Origin: Pleurotus ostreatus/Saccharomyces cerevisiae fusant
Lineage: Eukaryota > Opisthokonta
Direction of reading: 5' to 3'
DNA: 64,000 nucleotides
Assembly (NCBI GenBank): GCA_024196135.1
Contig: JAMQCK010000025.1
Location: 62,001-126,000 of the forward strand
Shown: one piece after another, positions 12,257-23,951 of the stretch
Layout of the letters: the number at the start of each line of letters is the position of its first letter
Position numbering within the stretch: the stretch's first letter is position 1
Program-made: the position numbers and the translations under genes
Notes under the pieces: model-generated
Told to the model about the DNA's origin: nothing
Database searches by the model: none
The model's input: only the letters and a program-made list of their open reading frames with translations

Positions 12257-15200
12257 TTACTGCACTTCTAACGATACACCGATACCCATAGACGCCAGCT
12301 CGGCGCACAGGTACCTGAAAACATACGGGACAGCGACCACATCCAGGTCGCCTCCCTTTTTGGCCGTCCCCAGAACATTGTGCGACGGTATCGCCACCCG
12401 CACGTCCGCTGCTGGCCGCCTTGGCGCGTCGTCCGTGGGGGCCGCAGCGTTTTGCCTCGCGCGCTCCTCCTCTTCCTCCGCGGCCTTGCGGCAGACTCTG
12501 CAGTACTCGCCACCGGGGCCAGAGGGGCGGAAGGAGGCGTCCTTGCCGAGGACGCGCTCGCCGAGGGCGACGTCGTCGTAGCCGAGGGAGATGAGGCTGC
12601 CGCAGGTGCGGCAGACCCAGGCGGTCGAGTAGTCGGAGCAGTTCATGAGACGGTCTTGTAGGAGGAAGGACGTTCCGTGGGCGATGAGCGCGTCACGCTC
12701 CATCTCACCCAGACGGATACCACCACCGCGTTTACGACCCTAGGATGAGATGTAAGGACAATGCAGCCGATCGCAAAACAACGACGCTTACCTTGACAGG
12801 TTGCCTTGTGAGCGGGTCGACCTGGCCAGTCGTACGAACTTGGAACTTGTCCAACACCATGTGACGCAGACGCTGATAGTAGACGACGCCCAGATAGATG
12901 TCGGCAGCAAACTCCTGACCAGTGATGCCCGAGTACATGGGCTCGTTGCCGTAGTAGTTGTAGCCGGCCGCGAGGAGCTGCTTGCCGAAGTAGTCGACCG
13001 CCGTGTCCTCCTCGGAGAATCTGTATACATAGTCAGCAAAGAGTGTATAGTATGCGATAGAGAGCGTACTTGAACGGCGTCGCATCCTGCGCCAACCCAT
13101 GCATCGCACCCGCCTTGCCCGCCATACTCTCGACCAACATGCCGATGGTCATTCGACTGGGGAAAGCGTGCGGGTTGATGATGACGTCCGGCTGCATACC
13201 GCTCTCGCTGAACGGCATGTCGACTGCCGGCCACTTCTGCGAGCAAACACCCTTCTGCCCGTGCCGTGACGAGAACTTGTCACCAATGACGGGCGAACGG
13301 GTGATACGGAGGGTAACCTGTATCTTCTGCAGCTCCGTGTCGCCGTTGTCGCCACCCAGTAATCGGACCTGATCGACGTACGCCGTCTCGTCGCCCTTGT
13401 ACTTCTGGAACTGCGTCCGCCCAGTCACGTCGTTGATGAACGCAGCCATGGGATCGCCCGCCGTCAACTTCACGCCCACTAACGGCAACCCATCCTCCCC
13501 CACAAACTCCGTGCACGCATGTGCCTTATCCCCGGTCCTCCTGATATCCTTCCCCAGCCCGAAGTGCAACGTCGGCGCCGAAGAGGACTTCGTCGCGCCC
13601 TTCTGGTCCTTCAGGTCGATGATCGCGGATTTGTACACGGTCCCGTAGCCGAAGCCGCGCTCGTGGGCGGACTTGTTGAGGATCATGGCGTCCTCCATGT
13701 CGTAGCCGGTGTAGGAGATGACGGCGACGATGGCGTTGGTGCCGTTCGGGAAGGCGTCCATGGCGTAGGTGTTGTGGAGGGCGGGACGGACGATGGGGCT
13801 CTGGCCTGTTTGTAGGCGGTAGAGCTTGTTGTCCGTGCGGTGGTTGATAGCGGTCGATGGGGTACCCATGGTTTGTTTACCCATCTGACACTGGTAGATG
13901 TTACGCGGGGACTGATTGAAGTCGGAGAAAGGTGTCATGTTGGCGAGGATGGAGAGGAAGTTGGTCGGATTGTGTTCGACGTGCGATGTCACGCCCGGCT
14001 CGATCTCCTCGGGCAAGCACGCAATGTTCATGTACACCTGCTCGAACGAGCCGACCTGGTCATCACGCCCATTCGGCAGGTACTTGACCGGCCGCATGAA
14101 CCGCGAGCGCGAGGAGAACAAGAACAGGCCAGGATATTGGCCGCCCGTCGACTCCAGCACGAGACCGATCTCGAGGTCCATGGGAACCTCGTGCATGCCC
14201 TCCGTCTTCCATATTCGCAGGTTGTTCGCGAGCTGTTGAGCCACCGCAGGGCGTGCCCAGCCGATAACGCGACCGTCGAGCTGCACGCATATATTTGTGC
14301 GTCCGTTGATGCGCCCTGCGAACGGCTGCGTCATGCCATGGGCGGCAAGGAGAGCAGGAATATGCGCGACGATGAGCGGGGTGGTCGTTATCCGACATGT
14401 GCGCGACAAGTGATTGAGCAGACCACAGGGCGAGCCATCTGGCGTGTGCACGGGGCAGAGGAAACCCCAGGCCTCAGGCAGCAGCTTGCGCACTGTCGTC
14501 GTCTTGAGCTCAGCGAAGAAAGCACCACGATGTATACAGCGGAAGTGGCTGATGTATCGTTGCCAGTTGAGCTTCTCAGCGACGATGGTGAAGCCGGATG
14601 CTTGCTGCAGATCGAGACCGGTTGGCGAAACGAGGTTGCCAGTCGCGAGGAAATTGGATAGTTTGGCACCGATGTCGAAGCCGACTTTCGACATAACCTT
14701 CGTCATGTAGCGCTCTGCGGTAGGTAAGCGACCGGCAAGACTTTACGGGCCCGATGCGAACGTACTATCATTGAAGTCGACGACAACACCGTTGCGGACG
14801 TCGCTCATGATGCCAGCCCGGATGCCATTGAGAACCTCCTCGCAGCGCTCCTTGATGATCATGCCATACAGCGTACCAGGTAGCAGGACCTCCTGATGTT
14901 GAGGCGAATCAGGGTTGTCCGCACAGCACTCGCCGGACACCAAAGCGTACAGCTTGCGCAGCATGAACCTGTAGGACGTCAGACGTTTACTAACCCAGCA
15001 CGATTGCAACTTACAGCAGCATATTGTACTTCTCGCGAGGGGTGGGCAGGTGCACCAACACCATCTTGTTCACGAGCCAAGTACCGACAGCCAGGTTCGT
15101 CCAGTCTTCCGGTAGGTTGAGAACGACACGGAAGCGGTCGCCGAGGTATTCCAAGCATTGGTTCCCGGTTCGCATGGTGTACGCCTTGAAGCTGCGCAAC

Positions 15201-16284
15201 AGCAGCTCGACGCGATCGGTCAAGAACGTGTTCTCGAAGTCCTGCATTACCACTCCCTCAAAGATCTCCTTGTCCGACGCGCCCACGAGTGCCTTCAGGA
15301 TAAGCATGATCGGGATCACGTACTCCTGCTTCCTCCAACTGAACCGCAACATGGCCATGCCGTTCGAAAGGTAGTGTAGTGTGTTCGTGACGCTCGTCTG
15401 GTCGGGGCGGACGCATCGGATTTGCACGGCGTGAGGTGTGTAGGAGGGTCCGCGATTCGCGAAAGAGGGTCGGAGGAGGGAGATGACATGATTGCGGCGG
15501 GGGAGAATGAGGTAGCGGATTAAGCGCTCGTTACCATTTATGACAAAGTAGCCGCCAAACTCTTCAGCTTCTTCGCGATGAGCAACGAGCTGGGCGGAGG
15601 ACATGCCGCGGAGGTTACAGCGGACGGACTGGCATGGTATTAGGGCTATGCGGAAGGGGGAGGGGAATGCGCACTCACGCGAACCATGATGGGTACGAGC
15701 CCACATTCCTTGACCATATCGTTCTTGTTTCCGTGCGAGTCCGTCCAGCAGATCTTCATTGTCATCCGGCCCCGGTAGGAGGTAAGGCGTTCGCGCGCCT
15801 AATGTAATTGAGATCGGTGATCGAATGCGCGCGTCAAGATGCGCACCTCTGTGGGGAAGATCTTGCGTTGTTTCGAGAAGGTCTCGCGGTCGGACAGCAT
15901 GGGTCTTGCAATGTTGACGGAGTCGATCCATACTGGGGTTCTGTAAGACTCCGATGCGCAGCTTCTCGGGGCCTCGCACTCACTTCGCATACGGTTCCCC
16001 CAGCCAGTCGCTCCGTGCTCGGACTCAGGGCGGCCGTCCCCATCGAACACAACGCGCTCTCCAATCTCCTCTATCCCGAGGCTCAGTAGTCCACGGCCGT
16101 CACCATCACCCGAAGGCAGTCCCGAGTCGTCGAACAGTGCATTGAAGGACTCGAGGTGCGGCGCGACGAACTCGTTGAGGATATTGTAGCTCGCGCTATC
16201 CCTTGGAGGGTGTCTGAAGAGCTTCTCGCGCTTGAGGGTGTCAAATGTGGGCTGGCGCGAGGGGCCAGCTGAGCCGTCGGGCAT
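12257..16284 (-). CDS. RPA2: DNA-directed RNA polymerase I second-largest subunit
   Basis: This is the Pol I RPA135-type subunit, which with RPA190 forms the active cleft that transcribes 35S pre-rRNA in the nucleolus. Eight exons join in frame to 1226 residues, close to yeast Rpa135 (1203). Near-universal motifs are intact: [39 protein letters not shown] and [18 protein letters not shown]-terminal zinc ribbon has CRTC and YCRVC. The N-terminal [15 protein letters not shown] and the C-terminal [17 protein letters not shown] place it with Pol I rather than Pol II or III. Introns are 12740-12791, 13021-13069, 14715-14765, 14969-15014, 15629-15678, 15799-15846 and 15933-15983. The last is partly open in frame; splicing GNRMR to [11 protein letters not shown] restores the family spacing. 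Confidence 0.97.
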
Positions 16285-16912
16285 GGTGAGCGGCGGCGGG
16301 CTTTGTTACCAGCTGTGATCACGGAGAACAATGAAAAATTTGCCACGCGAGACCAGACGCCACAAGCGCGCCCACGTGCACCAGCGTCGAACTCTGATTT
16401 GCAATGTTCCTGGCTTTTGTTCTTTTTCCGGTCGCGCCCCTCGAAAGGACTGCAGCCGTGCTCACAGAACGAGGACAGGGTGAAAAATGCTCAGAATTGC
16501 GGCACGAACTCTTGTGACCCTACTGCGCTTTCACCGGCGTTAGGTCTTCCAGACGGTCACAACTAAATGGACCCACGACAACGAACGTCGGCCATGACCT
16601 TCGCGTAGCCTGTGCTTTTCGCTGCGCTTGCATTCTCTTTTGGCCATCATAACTCCGGCAAACATTGCATGTTTGTCTGACCTTAGCGTCGACCGATGGT
16701 GGTCGAATATAAAAGAGTCGGGCCCGACTTGCATGTACTCGCAACCAAGCCTCCGCTTCGCCTCCTTCGCGTGCCACCTCCCGTATTTAAGCCCACTTTC
16801 CAGAGCGAAAGAATGGTGAGCTGTCTCCGCACGGCGTCTGCCACACTTCATTGACTTCTACGTCGCTCAGACGCCGTCGCGCCACCTCGTCGAACAAACC
16901 CTCCCTGCCACC
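16285..16912. promoter_or_regulatory. Divergent promoter region, RPA2 / small peptide gene A
   Basis: A CACGTG E-box lies at 16373-16378, 89 bases upstream of the RPA2 start. On the plus side two TATA-like elements precede peptide gene A: TATAAAAG at 16708-16715 and TATTTAAG at 16784-16791. A possible leader intron runs from 16816 (GTGAGC) to 16870 (CTCAG), just after an upstream ATG at 16813. Confidence 0.5.
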
Positions 16913-17044
16913 ATGGTCCCCATATCAGCTTCGTCCGGCTGTCTCCCAGTCAACTTGAGCGGAGAGGGTAACGAGACCATTACGGTCGTTGACCCCGAGG
17001 GCAACGTCGTGTCCGTCACCACCTATGGGGAGGGGAGTAAATAG
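16913..17044 (+). CDS. Small peptide gene A (43 codons), paralogue of peptide gene B
   Basis: An uninterrupted 43-residue ORF begins in an ideal start context (GCCACCATGG) downstream of TATA-like boxes. Its C-terminal half, ITVVDPEGNVVSVTTYG, matches peptide B 1.1 kb downstream at 15 of 17 positions. The N-terminal half is Ser/Gly/Asn-rich and not shared. There is no signal peptide and no C-terminal CaaX box, so it is not a conventional basidiomycete pheromone precursor. The motif alternates hydrophobic and polar residues around a DPxGN turn, which predicts a beta-hairpin. An upstream ATG at 16813, spliced over 16816-16870, would extend the protein in frame by 15 residues. A plausible intron follows the stop (17090-17137). 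Coding status rests on paralogy and start context; function is unknown. Confidence 0.6.
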   Translation: MVPISASSGCLPVNLSGEGNETITVVDPEGNVVSVTTYGEGSK

Positions 17045-18068
17045 AGACGCACGTCTCGCACGTCAGCCGCAGGGCGACGAACCCTGGAAGTGAGTCACCG
17101 CAGCTCTCGTCAGGAAAGCTCTTCATGCTTGTCTTAGGTCATAGGACTTCCAGAATCCGCGCGCGCGTCCTCGAGGACCGCCTTATCGAGCCCATCCTGT
17201 AACCTGCGTATACCTTCCGTCCACGACCGTTTCATGAATGAATTGAGCGGTCAGCTTTCCTATGAATTCTGAGCGTCATTCATGACTGCTTGAGAACACG
17301 CTTTTGACGATGAGGCATCTGGCGTGAGACGGTCAGCTTGAGCGGCCTTTCGAAGAGGCTCAGGAGTCCGGTGATCAAAGTCAGTCCACACCCCCGAGTA
17401 CCTTCGACGTCCCGCTGGCACCGGGACTCTGCTGCTCCAAGCTCGAAATATCTCTCCGCCCTCGAAGCCAGGTAAGCACGGAGCGCGCAGGCTCTGCGCG
17501 CTCGAGCGGGGCCGGAGTGACACCTGGTCACGGTTGAACTTGCATCAGGCACGTGCCCAAACTAACTTCAACTCTTCCCACCATCATCGCGCACTGTGCC
17601 CCCTCGTTCCGCCTACGCAGGATGACGTGTTAGCCTATATGAATGTCATTGCACTCCCAACGCTTTCCTCAAACTCCATCCCGCTCGACGGACCAGGGAC
17701 GGGTGACCACGACCGATGAGTGGTCTGCCGTTATAGCATGGGCCCTTCTCTTCTAGGACAACGGCCCCGCTCCATTGAAGATTTCTTGGCCCCACCTCGT
17801 TGACATCCCGTTTGCGAGTGACCCGGGCTTGCCTAACCAGCGAAGCGGTATATAAAGGTCGTCGATGCTGGTTCTTTTTCTCCATCGCCTTTACCTATCG
17901 CCTGTCCTCCCCGTCTAGACAGCACATAGTTTCCCCCGCCTGAGTATCCTGCACGCACCCTTCCACATTCCACAGAATAGACCAACGCACACCATACCTC
18001 AGTACATCTGTCCATCTCTTCGATCTGTTCACCGCTAACAACCCTTCAGCCCCATTATATCTCCCGAC
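17045..18068. promoter_or_regulatory. Region between peptide genes, with TATA box of gene B
   Basis: TATATAAAGG at 17849-17858 lies about 210 bases before the start of peptide gene B. The leader downstream of it is pyrimidine-rich and free of ATG. A CACGTG lies at 17550-17555. The 17140-17800 part contains no copy of the peptide motif that I could find and no supported gene. Confidence 0.5.
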
Positions 18069-18194
18069 ATGTACGGCTTCGAGCAATCCACCACGTCTTC
18101 GGTGTACCCTTCCTCGCCATGCGACGACGAAGGCATCATCACCGTCGTAGACCCTCAGGGCAACGTCGTGTCCGTCAGCACGTACGGATGGTAG
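18069..18194 (+). CDS. Small peptide gene B (41 codons), paralogue of peptide gene A
   Basis: This 41-residue ORF ends with ITVVDPQGNVVSVSTYGW, nearly identical to the C-terminal motif of peptide A. The N-terminal half is Ser/Thr/Tyr-rich and unrelated to that of A. The gene layout repeats that of A: a TATA box, a leader of about 190 bases without ATG, a single short coding exon, and a well-formed candidate intron soon after the stop (18257-18319, GTAAGT to CTCTCCAG). Shared sequence plus shared layout argue for tandem duplication of a real gene rather than chance ORFs. No secretion signal or prenylation box is present. I know no family with this motif. Confidence 0.6.
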   Translation: MYGFEQSTTSSVYPSSPCDDEGIITVVDPQGNVVSVSTYGW

Positions 18195-18654
18195 ACCATC
18201 GCCCTCGGGAATTATCCCACAAAATGACCCCCACGAATAGTCCAGGGGTAGACCTCGTAAGTCCGCTTGCTATTCTGTTCATCCATCTGTTGACCATGTC
18301 CCTGATTTTCTCTCTCCAGCGAATGCGTCATGACGCGCTATACCCCGCCCACCTTGTATCCCATAGCTCTCTCCGTGTAAAAGTGTATTTGTACCGAGGC
18401 CTTTGTGCCCGACTGTATATTAATCCGTGTCGATCCCGCAGCTTCACTCTGTCTGAGCTCGAAGGACGTCGATGAGCAGCAGACGCCTGACAACAACCGC
18501 AATGACGTGCTCCCCCGCGTCCTTGACTGAGGTCATAGCGATCGGCGGCTTCTCTGCATCCGCGCGCCCTTGGCGCGTCCCATCATCATCTTGCCCATCC
18601 ATGAAAAGCGCCCGTCTGACCTCCTTGTCCTGAACACCCATTCACCCCCTCACG
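18195..18654. other. 3' region of peptide gene B and leader of transporter gene
   Basis: Contains the candidate 3' UTR intron 18257-18319. No other feature was recognised. Confidence 0.4.
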
Positions 18655-20241
18655 ATGTCGCTGCACGCCAGCGCGATGCAGAACAGCGTCCTCACGTCGT
18701 TCATCGGCGCCCTCCAGGGCTCCGTCTCTGTGCTGCTCACCATCGGTTATGGAATGATCGCGGGCCACTTCAAGCTCATCAAGGACTCGAGCGCGAAGGA
18801 CATCAGCAGGCTCTGCGTGAAGCTCCTCCAGCCCGCCCTCCTCATCATCAACGTGGGCTCTGAGGTGCACCCGGAGACCCTTCCCCGCTATTTCCCCATC
18901 ATCGGTGAGTACTTGTCGAGGATAGGTCTCGGGAATGCGCTCACGCGACCTCCTCAAAGTCTGGTCTGTTGCATACAACCTGGTCTCAATAGCTATCGGC
19001 GTCGTGGCGCGGCGATGGTTCAAGATGCCTAGCTTCGTAGCTCCGGCCTGCGCGTTCAACAACACGACTTCCCTCCCCCTACTCCTTGTACAATCATTCG
19101 CTGTCACGGGCCTGCTCGATGCGATCCTCATGCCTGGCGAGAGCGCGTCTGACGCGGTGAACCGCGCGAAGTCTTACTTCCTCATCAACGCCGTCATTGG
19201 GAGCTCTCTCACGTTCTCACTTGGCCCTGGACTGCTGAACCCTCAAGATGAGGATGGCCCCTCCCCGCCGCAGACGCCAGGCATCAGCACTGGTCTCAAC
19301 GGAAGATTGCACCCACCAGGCCCGCCTCCGCTTGCCGTAGCCGATGACTTGACTGAAAGAGGCGAGGCATCGGAACGTACAGCGCTTCTGGGATATGAGC
19401 AGAGTCGCAAGGGGTCCTCCGGTATCCTCGTGCGCGGCAAGGAGGCATATACCTCCCTTCCATCCTTCGTCAAGAGCATCCTCGGTTTCTTCACACAGTT
19501 CATGAACGCGCCCTTCATCGGTAGGCGTGGTCATTTCGATGTTACCATAGATGCTAAAATGAGCTGTAGGCGCTCTCATCGGTCTTCTGCTAGGCATGGT
19601 CGGCAAGTGAAAGCATTGACTTGCGGTGACTCTGTCTAACCTCCCTGCAGGACCGCTTTATGATCAGTTCTTTGACTGTACGTATTCTCATTATCGTAAA
19701 GCAGGGTTCCAACGACTTATTGTTTGACAGCTGAAGGCTTCTTCTCTGGCTGGCTCACCGCGAGCGTGCGCAACATCGGAGACCTCTTTGCCTCACTGCA
19801 GGCTCTGACCGTCGGCGTCAAACTGCTCAACAGCTACAGAGACATGAAGCGCGGAGAAGACGCCGGGCCCATGCCCTGGGGCACGACCGTCTTCATCACC
19901 TTCATCCGCTTCATTTTCTGGCCAGTGGTCGGCATTCCTATCGTCTACGTACTCGCGCAGAAGACAACAATGCTGAACAGCGATCCTGTACTCTGGTTCT
20001 GCATGATGTTGATGCCTGTCGGGCCGCCCGCGCTCAAATTGCTGGCACTCGCGGATGTCAGCGGTGCAGAGGAGAAGGAGAAGTCATCGCTTGTGAAGTT
20101 CCTATCTGTAAGCTTGTGCCCTATTGCATGCATGCTCGAGCTAACCTCCGCTCTCAGGCCTCGTACCTTATCTCACCTATGATCTGTTTCTCTGTTGTGG
20201 GGGCCCTCAAGGCTACACAGGCGGCAATGCCACAAGCATAG
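18655..20241 (+). CDS. Auxin efflux carrier (AEC/PIN-like) family transporter
   Basis: Six exons (18655-18904, 18960-19520, 19570-19602, 19651-19677, 19731-20107, 20158-20241) give 443 residues. The protein is a predicted multi-pass membrane carrier of the AEC superfamily. It has an N-terminal helix bundle starting SVSVLLTIGYGMIAG, the family-typical AFNNTTSLPLLL segment, a hydrophilic central loop, and a C-terminal bundle with MLMPVGPPALKL. Fungal members are poorly characterised and the substrate is unknown; yeast relatives reside in the ER. Two gene-structure oddities are notable: intron 3 (19603-19650) has a GC-AG boundary (G|GCAAGT), and it is followed by a 27-nt exon encoding part of GPLYDQFFD. 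Using a GT at that junction would bring in a stop, so GC-AG is the only frame-keeping choice I found. Confidence 0.9.
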
Positions 20242-20854
20242 ACTGGACGGACTTGGACATCGCACCTGTATTTTTATTTGCATGCACTGGTCATATACAC
20301 GGGTTCATTGGCACGCTTTGTCTGCTACTCCGACTCCCAGCGGCCCTTCCAACCGCCCAACTCAATGTCGAAGCGTCAAGCCCCGCCTGTCTCCGTCGCT
20401 CAAGCGCAGATGACAGTTGCGCGCTCATCTCAGCACCTCTCAGCAGTGTGATATCCGACTCACCGCTGTCGTCTGACCGTCCGCCAGCGTCGGGCTCGCG
20501 TCCATCTATCATACGCTTTCCCCACAGTGAAGTTGGAAGAGCTGATAGCCTCTGGTTCTGCTGAGTCAAGTGGCGTTCGTGCACGGTCTTCCTTGCGAAT
20601 GTCGAGTGTGGGATTGGCCTGAGGAACGTGATCATGCGTCCCTCTCGCTCCATCCGGCTTGTTTGAGCAGGGGAATAGCATGTTTGTGGTTTAGAGGCAG
20701 TCTCGACTGTTGAGTAGCCGTTTCTATTTGACCGTGGGAACGCGTATAAAAGGATCGTAAGACGGCTCGGGCCGCGGCCTTGTACATCGTCGCCTTCCTC
20801 TGCACCTCACACTCTCCCCCGTCCTTCCCCCACTCCCCCCACCGCCCAGCCAAA
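20242..20854 (+). promoter_or_regulatory. Intergenic with TATA box of cytochrome b5 gene
   Basis: TATAAAAG at 20745-20752 lies 103 bases before the cytochrome b5 start, followed by a C-rich leader. Upstream is the 3' region of the transporter gene; nothing else is supported. Confidence 0.6.
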
Positions 20855-21517
20855 ATGTCGGAAGCCCGCATTGTCACCTACGAGGAGCTCAAGGCGCACA
20901 AGAGCAAGGACAGCATGTACCTGCTCATCTCGGGGAAGGGTGCGTCCAGCCAATGAGAGCGCGTGTTTTTCGTACTAATGTGCGCGCAGTGTACGACGTG
21001 ACGAAGTTCTTGGACGAGGTATGAAGCATCGCAGAGGCGTGCAGTGGACTGCGTGCTCATGTACCCTAGCACCCGGGAGGCGACGAGGTTATCATCGCCG
21101 AGGGTGGTACGTGTTCCCCCAACTTTTTTCGCCGCGCGTGGTGCTGACGTTCCCCCAAGGCCAGGACGGCACGGAGGCGTTCGAGGACGTCGGGCACTCT
21201 GACGAGGCGCGCGCGCTGCTGCCCGGCATGTACATTGGTGACTTTGAGAAGAACAGCGTACGTGGCCGTCGTGTTTGCTGCCCGCCGGCCGCTGACACGC
21301 GATCCCCAACAGGAATTGAAGATCAAGGAGGCTAAGAGCGCCGCGGAGCAGAAGGTGTCCTCTGCTGTCGAGACCGGCTCCAAGTACGTCCCTCACACCA
21401 CGCCAGGGAGGTGTCGACGCTGACTATCTCTCCCCTCGCAGCATGATGTACTTCGTTCCCCTCAGCTTGCTCGGCGCCTACTTTGCATGGCGCTTCTACA
21501 CTACGGGCTCAGCATGA
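20855..21517 (+). CDS. CYB5: Cytochrome b5, tail-anchored
   Basis: This small haem protein donates electrons to ER desaturases, sterol enzymes and P450s. Six short exons (20855-20939, 20990-21018, 21070-21106, 21160-21257, 21313-21383, 21442-21517) give 131 residues, the usual length. The haem-binding core has both axial histidines, in HPGGDEVI and in DVGHSDEA. The C-terminus is a single hydrophobic segment (MMYFVPLSLLGAYFAW) followed by a short Arg/Tyr tail, as expected for an ER tail anchor. A strong TATA box and C-rich leader suggest high expression. Intron 1 contains a near-consensus branch site (TACTAAT). Confidence 0.96.
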
Positions 21518-22214
21518 GATGGCTACTACCGCCTTCTTGCTTAGATATATCCCCGGGCCTGCTGTTGTTCTTTCCCTTTGCTACATCTAGTCGTCTATAA
21601 TTCACTCGCTTCCGCGCTTCCTCCTCGTGCGATATGGCCTATCATCGCTGAACCCTCAACATTGGACGTACTGAACGCCCTGCAAAACTCTGCATACGTG
21701 TCCTCGGCCAGGCCAGCGTGGCAGCTCGGGTACTTGGCATGCGGACCCGGTGAGCCTCGGCTAATGACCCAATCTTATCGACGCTATGGGGAACTTGGTA
21801 TACTCACCTTCAGGGTTCACCCATAGCCTCCCGCGCTGCCGTCGTACGCTCACGTCAAATGACTTCCTCATTCTTCGGTAGGCGGCACTGGGTTCACTTC
21901 GCACGTCTTCGAGCTGCCATAATAATGCTCACTTCACACGACTGGAAGCCAACTAAATCACAGTAATTTCCGCAGAACATTCATACATGACTACATTTGT
22001 AAGACAAGCAGCCTAGAAAATCAAGAAACCCGATGTCTGCGTATGCTGCCACCGATATACCCATACACAACCTCTGCACACCAGAGCTAGATGATCTCGC
22101 GGAGGCGCTGCGACCCGCGAGCACGTCAGCACGCCCGCGTCGGGCATCTAGCCCAAGTCTGGAGAAGCCATGCCAATTCTGCAACGCGCAAGTCAGCCAC
22201 CGTGACATACGCAA
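21518..22214. other. Convergent intergenic region
   Basis: Lies between the stops of cytochrome b5 (plus) and the RNase III protein (minus). No coding region or repeat was recognised. Confidence 0.4.
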
Positions 22215-23814
22215 TCAACCAACAAGAGCAGCTGACCAAACCGCGATGCCCAACTGCGCGAGGCCGACCTTGGCAGCCTCGTTGCGGGCGGACTTCTTCG
22301 TATTCCCGCGACCCAGACCGTAGGACGTGCCGTCCACCCGGACCTCGACGAACCACAGCGGGGTGGTCTGTGGATAGGGAGATGTAAGCTGATAGTCCGC
22401 GCTCAATCGCAAACCGCACGCTACCCACCTTCGACCCGCGCTCGCTCCCGATGTCGAGGTCGGTGAACTTGGAGGAGAGGACCTGCATGTCCGGCTCGCT
22501 CGACCCGTCGAAGTAGATCCACTCGACCTCGCGGTTGTTGCGCGAGAGGTGCTGGTTGAAGAGCGCGAGGTGGCCGGCGGTCGGGCTGCCGCGCGCGTCC
22601 TCGACGGACATGGGCAGGTCGGTGCTGTCCATCGACGACCCGGCGCGCGTGTGGAACGGGCGGGTGACGGTGTGGTGCTGACGCACCTGCTCGTAGGCGC
22701 AGACGATGTACGGGCGGAAGAGCGGCTTCAGCCAGGCCTCCACGACCGGTAGGCCGCGGTGAAGGAAGAGGCCACCGACGTACGCCTGCGCGAAGACGGT
22801 CAGTAAATTGTCTGGCGTCATGTGTTGCTATTCCTTACCTCGAAGAGGTCCGCTACGAGTCCTCGTCAGTGGACAGTACCGCAGAATATCACCTACGCTT
22901 ACCTTGCACGTTGACTGACGCCTTCAGCGACACGACCTGGGCTGCATGCACCTTCAGACGATCAGGCAGCTTGTACTTGACGGAGCTACGCGGGACTTCC
23001 CGTCAGTGACCGTTGTCGAACCGTGACACCCTACAGATCCGAGGATGATGGAACGGACACGCACATAGCCGCTAGGTTCTGATTACCCACGACGAGGGCC
23101 CTGATTTTCTGCGAAGAAAGGAAGATCAGCGAACTTGCCGAGACTGCAAGGAGCGGCCGTACCGTAGAGGGGCCTACGCGCAGTCCGGGGTACATCTGCT
23201 GGATTTGCGTGGTCACAACCAGACCTAGTACGGTGTCTCCGAGGTGCTCGAACCTAGTATCTACAGTTAGCGCCAAGTAGCATAGCAGGGGATACGTGAG
23301 TTTTGCGAGCCTGGACTCACTTCTCGTTGTCGGGCGCTAAGTCGTCCTCCCTGTCCTCGAAGACATGCGTCGGACGTCCGAACAAGCTCCTGTGCGTGAA
23401 GATCTGGTTCTCAATGTTCTCGTCATGGACGTGCGGCAGAGGGGGGAGGTTCGGGGAGTCGTGTAGTCGTCCGCGCCTGCAATCATGTTATTCCTCGGCA
23501 GGCGCCCACGTCTCCCGGTCGAAACTCACGCTACTGCCATCTCGAACGAATCCTGAAGAACAAGGTCCTCTTCGCCACTGACGCGTCTGTAGTCAACCTG
23601 CGATTCGTATCGGAGACGTGCAGTGTACGACACGCGCCGTCGGTGCAGGTACGGGAACGAGGAGGGACGGAACCTGCTTCAGACGCGCATCAGTTATATG
23701 AGTGCCTGCTAAGCGCCGGAGCCCAACTTCAAAAGCCGATTCGACGTCCGCTGGGACGCTGTCGCCATCGATTAGTCGACCTGACAGTTGTGGCAGAGAC
23801 GAACAATCATCCAT
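22215..23814 (-). CDS. RNase III-domain protein with C-terminal dsRBD
   Basis: Nine exons give 375 residues: one RNase III domain followed by one double-stranded-RNA-binding domain. All four acidic catalytic positions are present: EKFEHLGD (two Glu and the Asp of the signature) and ADLFEA (Asp and Glu). The dsRBD is recognisable from LWFVEVRVDG through GNTKKSARNEAA. A single RNase III domain plus dsRBD is the Rnt1/Pac1 layout, so pre-rRNA or snRNA processing is a possibility; a mitochondrial role is the alternative, as no clear NLS is seen. ADLFE is encoded by a 14-nt micro-exon (22839-22852). The first intron (23598-23652, GTACCT donor) is needed to connect the Met at 23814 with the rest; this 5' end is the least certain part. 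Confidence 0.88.
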
Positions 23815-23951
23815 GTGATGGTGTCAGGTTGGCCCTAAGGCGGCAGACGCGCATCGACGCCCTCGCCGGGTTCCCACCCATACATACGACCCTAGAACAG
23901 TACAACAGATTTCCAAATACGATACTCGTACACGCAGCTATCTCTATATCG

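Noticed and set aside
16913..18194. Basidiomycete lipopeptide pheromone precursors
   Set aside because: The short ORFs end in GEGSK and STYGW, with no C-terminal CaaX box, and no pheromone receptor gene is nearby.
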